25,469 nucleotides of DNA from Salinisphaera sp. UBA1666 (GTDB lineage Bacteria > Pseudomonadota > Gammaproteobacteria > Nevskiales > Salinisphaeraceae), in contig DCKU01000137.1 in NCBI GenBank assembly GCA_002320455.1, forward strand, positions 1 through 25,469, given 5' to 3'. This document shows, piece by piece, positions 1 through 6,875 of this stretch; the stretch's first letter is position 1, and the number at the start of each line of letters is the position of its first letter. A model generated the notes under the pieces. The model was not told where the DNA came from and made no database searches. It saw only the letters and a list, made by a program, of their open reading frames with translations. The position numbers were made by a program, and so were the translations under genes.

Positions 1-2
1 TC

Positions 3-137
3 CAAATTCTGGGGACCAGCTCAGTCACCGCGGTCGATCTGGATACCGGCACCGCCGACGTCGAAGGCAATCCCGAGGGCGAAGCGCTCGTCGCAGCCGT
101 CGAAGCCCAGGGTTATACCGCGCAGCTGGCCTCATGA
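3..137 (+). CDS. copZ: C-terminal end of a CopZ-like heavy-metal (HMA) chaperone, partial
   Basis: Only the last 44 codons are present; the start lies outside the window. The frame reads through to TGA at 135-137 and ends in GYTAQLAS. The pattern of a beta strand with VDLDTGTADVEG, then EALVAAVEAQGY, is the second half of a ferredoxin-like HMA domain, as in CopZ and the N-terminal domains of copper ATPases. The Cys-x-x-Cys metal site would be upstream and cannot be seen. The stop overlaps the ATG of the next gene (ATGA, 134-137), so the two are probably translationally coupled. The family role is to bind Cu(I) in the cytoplasm and pass it to CopA, which matches the neighbours. It could also be the tail of a longer HMA protein. 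Confidence 0.72.
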   Translation, partial: QILGTSSVTAVDLDTGTADVEGNPEGEALVAAVEAQGYTAQLAS

Positions 138-448
138 GCGCAGCCGATAATTCCAGCGCCGAGGCGTCGTGTGATGCGCTGGCGATCGACCCGACGATTC
201 GCCGCGATGCGCTCGCGCGCCTTCGTTCGATCCGCGGGCACGTCGAAGGCATCGTGCGCATGCTCGAAAAAGAGGACGTCTACTGCGTGGATGCGCTGAA
301 GCAGATCAAGGCGGTCCAGGGCGGGCTGGCCAAGACGTCCGACACCATTCTGCGCGGACATTTGACGCACCACGTGGTCACCGCCCACGAGCGCGGCGAC
401 GTGGAGCCGATCGTGGCCGAGCTGATGGACGTTCTGAAATACCGCTAA
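134..448 (+). CDS. csoR: CsoR/RcnR-family metal-sensing transcriptional repressor
   Basis: A 104-residue all-helical repressor. The core LRSIRGHVEGIVRMLE followed by CVDALKQIKAVQGGL is the DUF156 signature of the CsoR/RcnR/FrmR family. The presumed metal ligands are Cys51, His76 and His80. The spacing (25 then 4 residues) is that of CsoR Cys-His-Cys, but the third ligand is His, as in RcnR and in the copper sensor of Thermus thermophilus. An N-terminal extension of about 20 residues precedes the core. Members bind operator DNA in the apo form and release it when metal binds. The position between a CopZ-like gene and copA, with an ATGA overlap upstream and 19 bp to copA, points to Cu(I) sensing. 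Nickel or cobalt sensing is the alternative. The operator would lie upstream of the window. Confidence 0.9.
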   Translation: MSAADNSSAEASCDALAIDPTIRRDALARLRSIRGHVEGIVRMLEKEDVYCVDALKQIKAVQGGLAKTSDTILRGHLTHHVVTAHERGDVEPIVAELMDVLKYR

Positions 449-467
449 CCGGAATCACCGCACATCT

Positions 468-2915
468 ATGAACGAGGCAATCGCATACAACATCGGCATA
501 GCCGGTATGCACTGCGGCGGCTGTGTAGCCCGCGTCGAGAAAGCGATCGCGGGCGTTTCCGGCGTGTCGTCGGTGCATGTGAATCTGGCCACCGAGGGCG
601 CCCGGATCGAGGTGGATCGCCGCTCTAGTATGGCCGACGTGCTGGCTGCGTTATCGGCGGCCGGCTATGGGCCGGCGGTCGAGCGGTTTAGCCTGAAAAT
701 CGATGGGCTAGGCTGCGGCGCCTGCGTCGCGCGGGTCGAAAAAGCTTTGAATCGGCTGATCGGCGTACGTGAGGCACGGGTCAATCTGACCGACGCCCGG
801 GCGGACATTGACGTCGTCGCCGGCCTGATCACGGCCGATGAGCTGACGACTGCGATCGAAAACGCCGGTTATGCGGCGCACCCGCTGGCCGCCGCCGAGA
901 ACGCTTCGAATAGCCATCGCGACGCGGCCGCAGCACTCGGCCGGGATCTCTGCGTGGCCGCACCGCTGACGATAGCCATCGCGCTGCTTGCGATGGGGCC
1001 GATGGTGCCCGGCTTGGCGGCTCTTCTGGAGGGTTGGCTGTCGCCGGCGGCCGGGCTGGCACTCCAGGCGCTGTTGTGTCTCCCGGTACAGCTCTGGGCG
1101 GGACGACGGTTCTATCGGGCCGGGGTTAACGAGCTTCGGCATGCAGCCCCCGGCATGAACAGCCTGGTGCTGATCGGCAGTGGGGCCGCGTTTGGTTATT
1201 CGCTGGCCGCCTGGCTGGTCCCCGGTGTGTTTCCGCCCGGCACGGCCCATGCCTATTTCGATGCCGCGGCGATGATTGTCACCTTGATCCTGCTGGGGCG
1301 CTGGCTCGAGGCTCGCGCCAAGGGCCGGACCTCGGCGGCCATTCGCGGGCTGATGGCGCTCCAGGCACCAACCGCCGATGTCCGCCGCGGCGCGGGCTGG
1401 CAGACGGTGGCGATCGAAGCGGTCGCCGTCGGCGAGACGGTGCGTATCCGGCCGGGCGAGCGGGTACCGGTGGATGGCGTGGTGACGAGCGGCGCTTCGT
1501 GGGTCGATGAGTCGATGCTCTCGGGCGAGCCGATGCCGGCCGCCAAATCGATCGATGACGCGCTGACCGCGGGCACGCTCAACCAGGCCGGCGTGCTGGA
1601 GGCGCGTGTCACCCAGACCGGGGCCGATACGACGCTGGCCGGCATTATTCGGCTGGTCGAGAACGCCCAGGCTGACAAACCCGCGATTCAAGCCACGGCC
1701 GACCGTGTCGCCGGTATTTTTGTGCCGTGTGTGCTGGGCCTGGCTGCTGCCACGTTCGTGGCCTGGTGGCTCATTGGGCCGGCGCCGGCGTTGACCCATG
1801 CGTTCGTCTCGAGCGTTGCGGTGCTGCTAATTGCGTGTCCCTGTGCCATGGGCCTGGCCACGCCAACGGCCGTCATGGTGGCCACCGGACGCGCCGCACG
1901 CCAAGGCTTGCTGTTTCGTCGCGGCAGCGCGATCGAACGACTGGCCGACATCGATACGATCGTGTTCGACAAAACAGGCACGCTCACCCAAGGCCAGCCG
2001 GCGTTGACCGACCCGATCATCGCCAACGGCTTCGACGGCCGTGATGTACTGGCGCGTGCAGCGGCTCTGGAAAGCGCCAGTGAGCATCCGGTGGCTGTGG
2101 CCATCGTGGCCGAGGCCAGAGCGCAGCATCTCCGGCTGCCGGCCGTGACCGACGTCGAGGTTCAGGCAGGCCAGGGCATCCGCGGGCAGGTCGACGGCCA
2201 GACCGTGGCCATCGGCTCGGCGGCCTGGATGACACGTCTGAAGATCGAAACCCACCCCTGGCAGGCCACCGCGGATCGTCTGGCCGAACGTGGTCGCACC
2301 GTTTTGTACGTGATGATCGGCGATCGGCTGGCGGGCCTCTTGGCCGTGGCCGATCCGCTACGCGACGAGGCGCGCCACGTAATCGACACGCTAAAAAACG
2401 CCGGTCAGCGCGTCGTGATGCTGACAGGCGATCGTCGGCTCACAGCCGAGGCCATCGCCGGCGAATTGGGTATCGATGACGTGATTGCCGAAGTACAGCC
2501 GGCAGATAAGGCGCGCCAGATCGTCGAACTTCAGAATACCGGCGCGCGAGTGGCGTTCGTGGGCGACGGCATCAACGATGCCCCCGCGCTGGCGGGCGCC
2601 GATGTGGGCATCGCCATCGGCACGGGAACGGATATTGCCCTCGACGCCGCCGACGTCGTGCTCATGCGCGCCGAGCTGGACGGTGTCGTACAGGCACGCC
2701 ATATCGCCCGGCGCACAATGAGGACCATTCGGAGCAATTTCGTCTGGGCCTACGGCTACAACATAGCGCTGATCCCGCTGGCCGCGGGGGTGTTTTATCC
2801 CTGGACCGGCTGGCTGCTCAACCCGGCCATCGCGGCCGGCGCGATGAGCCTGTCGAGCGTTTTCGTACTAGCCAATTCCCTGCGTCTGCGGCGCGCCGAA
2901 ACCCGGCCCGACTGA
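468..2915 (+). CDS. copA: Copper-exporting P1B-type ATPase CopA
   Basis: An 815-residue inner-membrane ATPase that pumps Cu(I) out of the cytoplasm. Two N-terminal HMA domains are visible: GMHCGGC (Cys16, Cys19) and GLGCGAC (Cys83, Cys86). The membrane metal site CPC is Cys457-Pro458-Cys459. The phosphorylation site is Asp501 in DKTGT, followed by the nucleotide-binding SEHP motif and the hinge GDGINDAPAL. Near the C-terminus, GYN in the seventh and MSLSS in the eighth predicted membrane helix are the copper-specific P1B-1 signature, which separates it from Zn/Cd and Co pumps. Length and domain order are typical. No strong Shine-Dalgarno precedes the ATG, so it probably depends on transcription with csoR, 19 bp upstream. 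The stop lies 4 bp from the stop of the convergent galM. Confidence 0.96.
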   Translation: MNEAIAYNIGIAGMHCGGCVARVEKAIAGVSGVSSVHVNLATEGARIEVDRRSSMADVLAALSAAGYGPAVERFSLKIDGLGCGACVARVEKALNRLIGVREARVNLTDARADIDVVAGLITADELTTAIENAGYAAHPLAAAENASNSHRDAAAALGRDLCVAAPLTIAIALLAMGPMVPGLAALLEGWLSPAAGLALQALLCLPVQLWAGRRFYRAGVNELRHAAPGMNSLVLIGSGAAFGYSLAAWLVPGVFPPGTAHAYFDAAAMIVTLILLGRWLEARAKGRTSAAIRGLMALQAPTADVRRGAGWQTVAIEAVAVGETVRIRPGERVPVDGVVTSGASWVDESMLSGEPMPAAKSIDDALTAGTLNQAGVLEARVTQTGADTTLAGIIRLVENAQADKPAIQATADRVAGIFVPCVLGLAAATFVAWWLIGPAPALTHAFVSSVAVLLIACPCAMGLATPTAVMVATGRAARQGLLFRRGSAIERLADIDTIVFDKTGTLTQGQPALTDPIIANGFDGRDVLARAAALESASEHPVAVAIVAEARAQHLRLPAVTDVEVQAGQGIRGQVDGQTVAIGSAAWMTRLKIETHPWQATADRLAERGRTVLYVMIGDRLAGLLAVADPLRDEARHVIDTLKNAGQRVVMLTGDRRLTAEAIAGELGIDDVIAEVQPADKARQIVELQNTGARVAFVGDGINDAPALAGADVGIAIGTGTDIALDAADVVLMRAELDGVVQARHIARRTMRTIRSNFVWAYGYNIALIPLAAGVFYPWTGWLLNPAIAAGAMSLSSVFVLANSLRLRRAETRPD

Positions 2916-2919
2916 GTCG

Positions 2920-4032
2920 CTAGGGCCCGTCTAGGAACGTGCCCGCTGCCGGCAGATCGGGCAGGAAACGATAGACGGTCGACTGGCTGTATTTCTCGCC
3001 CGGCCGCAGGATGGTGTTCGGAAAGTCCGGCCGGTTCGGCGAGTCGGGATAGTGCTGTGCCTCGAGCGCGAAGGCACTGCGCGGGGCGTAGGTCTTGCCG
3101 TCCTTGGCGATGAACCCGCCCGGCAGAGAATTACCGGTATAGAACTGTACGCCGGGCTCCGTCGTGAACATTTCCAGCCCGCGGCCGGATTCAGGCTCGA
3201 TCACCCGCACGGCCAGCCGGCTGATATCGCCCTCGGTGGCCAGCACATAGTTATGGTCATAGCCGCCGGCGCGGGCGATCTGTTCGTGATCGGCATCGAT
3301 GAACGCCCCGATACGCCCGGGACGGGTGAAATCCAGCGGCGTTTGGGCCACGTCGGCGATCTCGCCGGTTGGAATCATCTGGGCATCGACCGGCGTGTAG
3401 CCGGCAGCATTGATCATGGCAATATGCTCGAGCACGCTGGGCATGCCGGCACCGGCCAGATTGAAATAGACGTGATTGGTCAGGTTGACCGGCGTGGCCC
3501 GATCACAGACCGCCGAATAGTGGATGCGCAGGCGGTTGGCATCATCCAGCGCATAACGCACGGTCACCGCCAGGTTGCCGGGAAACTCCATCTCGCCGTC
3601 GGGCGAGAAGTAAGTCAGCTCCACGCCGACCGTGCTGTGGGTCGAAAACGATTCGGCGGCCCAGACGCGGGCAGAAAAACCCGTTTCGCCGCCGTGCAGG
3701 GTGTTATCGCCCTCGTTGGTCGAGACCTGAATATCCTGACCGTCGAGGCAGAATCGCCCGCCGCCCAGCCGGTTGGCGTAGCGCCCAATCACAGCGCCGA
3801 AATACGCATCGTCGGCGCTTTCATAGCCGGCAATATCGTCAAAACCCAGGGTGACATCATCGACGTGGCCGTTCATGTCTGGCACCCGGATCGCGTGGAT
3901 ACGCGCGCCGTAGGTGATGATATCCACCGACATACGCTGCCGGTTGTGCAGCCGATAGCGCCATACGGGCTGGCCGGCGGCCGTCTGGCCGAACATATCG
4001 CGCGTGACTGACAGTGCGGCAGGCTGGTCCAT
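2920..4032 (-). CDS. galM: Aldose 1-epimerase (mutarotase)
   Basis: A 370-residue cytoplasmic mutarotase that interconverts the alpha and beta anomers of aldoses. The family signatures are present: GRYANRLGGGRF, NTLHGG (His113), NLTNHVYFNL (His187, the likely catalytic acid), YDHNYVL (Asp259) and FALEAQHYPDSPN (Glu324, the likely catalytic base). I chose the ATG at 4032 rather than an upstream in-frame ATG at 4104 because GGAGG sits 8 bases before it and the upstream extension has no homology-like sequence. It is the last gene of the sugar-oxidation cluster on this strand but is separated from the dehydrogenase by 372 bp holding a MITE-like element. It would supply the anomer used by the dehydrogenase. 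Confidence 0.93.
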   Translation of the reverse strand: MDQPAALSVTRDMFGQTAAGQPVWRYRLHNRQRMSVDIITYGARIHAIRVPDMNGHVDDVTLGFDDIAGYESADDAYFGAVIGRYANRLGGGRFCLDGQDIQVSTNEGDNTLHGGETGFSARVWAAESFSTHSTVGVELTYFSPDGEMEFPGNLAVTVRYALDDANRLRIHYSAVCDRATPVNLTNHVYFNLAGAGMPSVLEHIAMINAAGYTPVDAQMIPTGEIADVAQTPLDFTRPGRIGAFIDADHEQIARAGGYDHNYVLATEGDISRLAVRVIEPESGRGLEMFTTEPGVQFYTGNSLPGGFIAKDGKTYAPRSAFALEAQHYPDSPNRPDFPNTILRPGEKYSQSTVYRFLPDLPAAGTFLDGP

Positions 4033-4085
4033 GCTGTTCTCCCTCCACAGCCGGCCCGTGCGGTATCGGGCCGTATAACGATTTC

Positions 4086-4365
4086 CTAGGCAAGCTCTGC
4101 ACAACCTCTCGCGGATCGCGTTCGAGTCCTCACAGACGCGGCGGTAAGGCGTCCAGGCGCAGCGCCTGCCTCATTGGCAGGTCAAGCTTGGCAACACGGT
4201 CGCGGCGTCTGTGAGGCCGAACCCCTTGCGGGCCGGGGCTTTGCGCGCGTCTGGTCGTCGTCAAGGTGCGCTACCGTGCAACAAGCACGCTACGCTCACC
4301 TTTCTTCGCCAGCCACACGCAAAGCACCCGGCGCGACCGCGAGAGGTTTTGCAGAGCTTCCCTAG
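4086..4365. mobile_element. MITE-like non-autonomous element with terminal inverted repeats
   Basis: This fills most of the 372-bp gap between galM and the dehydrogenase. The left end, 4090-4120, and the right end, 4332-4361, are near-perfect inverted repeats of about 30 bp (core AAGCTCTGCA, then AACCTCTCGCGG), with two substitutions and one single-base gap. CTAG lies immediately outside each end (4086-4089 and 4362-4365), as expected of a 4-bp target duplication. Inside are nested hairpins: 4128-4139 with 4205-4216 (12 bp, perfect), 4232-4254 with 4309-4332 (imperfect), and 4263-4279 with 4285-4302. No credible coding sequence is present. A YTAR-type 4-bp target duplication is known for the IS5 group, so an IS5-type transposase is the likely mover; that is an inference. 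The strand is undefined. Confidence 0.75.
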
Positions 4366-4404
4366 CCTACGCGTTGCCTCGCCCTCGGGCCGATCGTCGG
4401 CGCG

Positions 4405-5337
4405 CTATTCGTAAAACGCTGCCACGGCCCGGCGCCGGCCCAGTAGGAACGCATCGGCCACGTGGCGAAACGGGGCTAGATCGACATCCGAGGCCCCGGC
4501 GCCGATCAGCTCGGCAAAGCGGGCATAGACGCCGCCGTATTCGTCCTTGTCGGCGGCGATCACGCCGTGGCCGTCGATGGTCATGCGGGCGCCGCCGTCG
4601 GCCAGAGCAAGCGTGCCGGCCTCGGTTTCCACGGTAATATCCCAACGCGGCGCGCCGGTATGACGAAAATCCATTTCGGCCGTGATGGGTGCCTTGTGGG
4701 CATCGACAAACGCCAGCGAGGCCGCGATCGGGGTCTCGCAATTCTCGGGCACGTCCAGGCGGGCTTCGCGTAGGGCAAAGGCCTGCGGCAAGATTGCGGT
4801 GACGATGGATAGCGCGTTGATGCCCGGGTCGAATACCCCCAGCCCGCCGGCAGCCCAGATCCAGGCCTGGCCGGGATGAAAGACTGTCACGTCTTCGCGC
4901 CAGTCGATCGTAACGCGGCGCACGGTCTGGCCGGCCAGCCAATCGCGGGCCGCGGCTACGGCCGGGGCATGACGCGAATGCCAGCTGGCATACAACGTGA
5001 CGCGGCCTGCTTCCGCGCGCGCCTGCAGATCGACCACTTCGGACAGCGTCACCCCCGGCGGTTTTTCCAGCAGCACGTGCCAGCCGGCGGTGATCGCCTG
5101 GCAGGCCAGGGCATAGCGATGCTGTGGCGGCACGGCCAGGGCCACGGCGTCGATCGTAAGGCCGCTGGCCTGTAGCGCGTCGAGGCTATCGAAAGTCGCC
5201 GGTTGGGCATCGGTATCCGTGGCCAGTCGTGGATCGACCGTGGCCACCAGGGAGAAATCGGCGTTCTTGGCAATCGCCGGGAGGTGTTGGTCGGTGGCGA
5301 TCTTACCCAGCCCAATCACGGCCAGACGTTGTGTCAT
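4405..5337 (-). CDS. Gfo/Idh/MocA-family aldose 1-dehydrogenase (galactose/arabinose dehydrogenase type)
   Basis: A 310-residue NAD(P)-dependent dehydrogenase. It opens with a Rossmann fold (LAVIGLGKIATDQHLPAI) and has the family EKPPG motif with Lys92. The middle segment, with ASWHSRHAP, WREDV, HPGQAWIW and GVFDPGINALSI, is characteristic of D-galactose 1-dehydrogenases of Pseudomonas and L-arabinose 1-dehydrogenase of Azospirillum. Asp170 and Asn174 fall where that family keeps its active-site Asp and Asn. It would oxidise an aldopyranose at C1 to the lactone. Its ATG overlaps the stop of the lactonase gene by 4 bp (ATGA, 5334-5337), so product and consumer are translated together. The true substrate (galactose, arabinose, glucose or another sugar) cannot be read from the sequence. 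The downstream gluconokinase favours an aldohexose. Confidence 0.88.
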   Translation of the reverse strand: MTQRLAVIGLGKIATDQHLPAIAKNADFSLVATVDPRLATDTDAQPATFDSLDALQASGLTIDAVALAVPPQHRYALACQAITAGWHVLLEKPPGVTLSEVVDLQARAEAGRVTLYASWHSRHAPAVAAARDWLAGQTVRRVTIDWREDVTVFHPGQAWIWAAGGLGVFDPGINALSIVTAILPQAFALREARLDVPENCETPIAASLAFVDAHKAPITAEMDFRHTGAPRWDITVETEAGTLALADGGARMTIDGHGVIAADKDEYGGVYARFAELIGAGASDVDLAPFRHVADAFLLGRRRAVAAFYE

Positions 5338-6236
5338 GGGCGGTTGTCCTCTGGTACGCCACGAAATGCAGCGATTGGCTGGCCGGGCGTGTCGACGGTC
5401 ATGGCCAGAACACTACCCGAGTCCGGCCAGGCGGCCAGGTCGTGTTCGCTCATGCCTTCGCGGGCGGTGGTGACATACAGCGTGCACCGATCGGGCCCGC
5501 CAAAACAGGGCATGGTCGGATTGAGCGCGGCCAGCGGATAACGGGCGACCAGGCGCCCGTCGGCATCGAAGCGAGCCACCGCGGCGCCGCCGAAAAGCGC
5601 GGTCCAGTAGTGGCCCTGTTGGTCCACGGCCGCGCCGTCCGGGTTGCCCTTTAAATCGTGATCGGCCAGGTCGATCCAGGGCTCGCCCGGCCCGATGTCG
5701 CCGGTCGCGCCGTCCAGCGCATGGCGCCGGATCACGCGGGTGGGGGTGTCGGTGTGATAGAGCCAGGCGCCGTCCGGCGAGATCGCAAAGCCGTTGGTGA
5801 TGGTCATGTGGTCCAGCACCGGGGTGAGTGCGTCGCCGTCCAGGCGATACAGCGCGGCATCGGCTGTGTCCACGCGCTCGTTCATGGCGCCGATCCAAAA
5901 CCGCCCGGCGTGATCACAGCCGCCGTCGTTGAAGCGATGATGGCCGGTGTCGTAAGGCGCGGCCACGATCTGTCGTTGTTTGTGATGATCGGCACCCAAC
6001 TGCCATAGCCCGGAACGACAGGCCGCGATGAGGCGGCCATTGTCATCGACGGCCACACAGCTGATGGCCTCGTCGAAATCGGCCCGGCCCTGGTGGTTGT
6101 CGGCGACATCCAGCCAGTGCAGGGCAAAACCCTTGATATCCACCCAGTAGAGTCGTTCGCGGGCGGCGTCCCAGGCCGGGCCTTCGCCCAGTTCCATGGC
6201 CAGATCAACGGCGACGTGGAAGCACCGGTCGTTCAT
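5334..6236 (-). CDS. SMP-30/gluconolactonase-family sugar lactonase
   Basis: A 300-residue six-bladed beta-propeller lactonase of the SMP-30/regucalcin family, which opens aldonolactones to aldonic acids using one divalent metal. The expected metal and substrate residues are present: Glu18 in ELGEGPAW, Asn103-Asp104 in RFNDGG, Asn148 in ITNGFAISPDG and Asp200 in GNPDGAAVD. These line up with the Glu, Asn, Asn and Asp set known from human SMP-30. No signal peptide is seen, so it acts in the cytoplasm. Its start overlaps the gluconokinase stop (ATGA, 6233-6236) and its stop overlaps the dehydrogenase start in the same way. It therefore sits in the middle of a three-gene coupled unit, where it removes the lactone made by the dehydrogenase. 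Confidence 0.93.
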   Translation of the reverse strand: MNDRCFHVAVDLAMELGEGPAWDAARERLYWVDIKGFALHWLDVADNHQGRADFDEAISCVAVDDNGRLIAACRSGLWQLGADHHKQRQIVAAPYDTGHHRFNDGGCDHAGRFWIGAMNERVDTADAALYRLDGDALTPVLDHMTITNGFAISPDGAWLYHTDTPTRVIRRHALDGATGDIGPGEPWIDLADHDLKGNPDGAAVDQQGHYWTALFGGAAVARFDADGRLVARYPLAALNPTMPCFGGPDRCTLYVTTAREGMSEHDLAAWPDSGSVLAMTVDTPGQPIAAFRGVPEDNRP

Positions 6237-6778
6237 GCCGTCTGCCGCGTGGTGGCCCGCGCCTTGAGTGCTTCGGCAGCCTGATCGATCACGTCCTCGA
6301 CGCTGGCATCGATATCCACGCGCACGGCCTCGTCGGCCGCCGGGCGCTCGAGCGTATCGAACTGGCTCTGCAACATCTTGGGCGAGAAGAAATGCTCGCG
6401 CTGTTGCATACGCGCCAAAATCACGTCGTAGGTGCCGTCCAGAAACAAGAAGATCAGCCCGGGATCGCCCGCGCGCAGGGTATCGCGGTATCGCCGCTTC
6501 AAGGCCGAGCAGCCGATCAGCAGGGGCATTTCATCATCGCGATAGTCGCGGATGAGCCCGGTCAGCGCATCGAGCCAGCCGGCCCGGTCGTCGTCGTCCA
6601 ACGGCTCGCCGCGGGCCATCTTCTCGACGTTGGCCCGCGGGTGGTAACTGTCGCCGTCGATATACGACACGCCCAGGGCCTGGCCCACGCCCTTGCCGAT
6701 GCTCGACTTGCCGCTGCCCGACACCCCCATCACGATCACACGACGGTTGAACACGGCGGGCGTAGCGGCATCAGTCAT
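6233..6778 (-). CDS. gntK: Gluconokinase
   Basis: A 181-residue kinase that phosphorylates D-gluconate with ATP to 6-phosphogluconate. The P-loop GVSGSGKSS has Lys24-Ser25. The gluconokinase-specific patterns YIDGDSYHPRANVEKMARGEPLDD (split over residues 40-65), GCSALKRRYRDTLR and HFFSPKMLQSQFDTLE are all visible, and the length matches the GntK/IdnK family. The ATG at 6778 has GGAAG 7 bases upstream. It is the first gene of the coupled kinase-lactonase-dehydrogenase unit and lies 97 bp after the sulfur transporter gene. Its product would feed the Entner-Doudoroff or pentose phosphate pathway. Other aldonates, such as galactonate, cannot be ruled out as substrates. Confidence 0.93.
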   Translation of the reverse strand: MTDAATPAVFNRRVIVMGVSGSGKSSIGKGVGQALGVSYIDGDSYHPRANVEKMARGEPLDDDDRAGWLDALTGLIRDYRDDEMPLLIGCSALKRRYRDTLRAGDPGLIFLFLDGTYDVILARMQQREHFFSPKMLQSQFDTLERPAADEAVRVDIDASVEDVIDQAAEALKARATTRQTA

Positions 6779-6875
6779 AACAGGGCTTCCGGCATCAAGA
6801 CGCGCTTTATTCTTCCAAAGGGATCACGGGGCGACAAGCGTCGGCCCACCATGGCGCTAGTTTCGCGCTGCCGGC

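Noticed and set aside
708..1799. 363-codon open frame antisense to copA
   Set aside because: It lies inside the well-supported copA gene. Long antisense frames are common in GC-rich DNA, and its Arg/Gln/Gly-rich product shows no family features.
3052..4011. 319-codon open frame antisense to galM
   Set aside because: galM has all catalytic residues and a ribosome binding site; the antisense product is a typical GC-rich shadow.
4014..4637. Several short plus-strand open frames running into and through the MITE-like element
   Set aside because: They are Arg/Ser/Pro-rich, overlap each other, have no ribosome binding site and no transposase-like motif.
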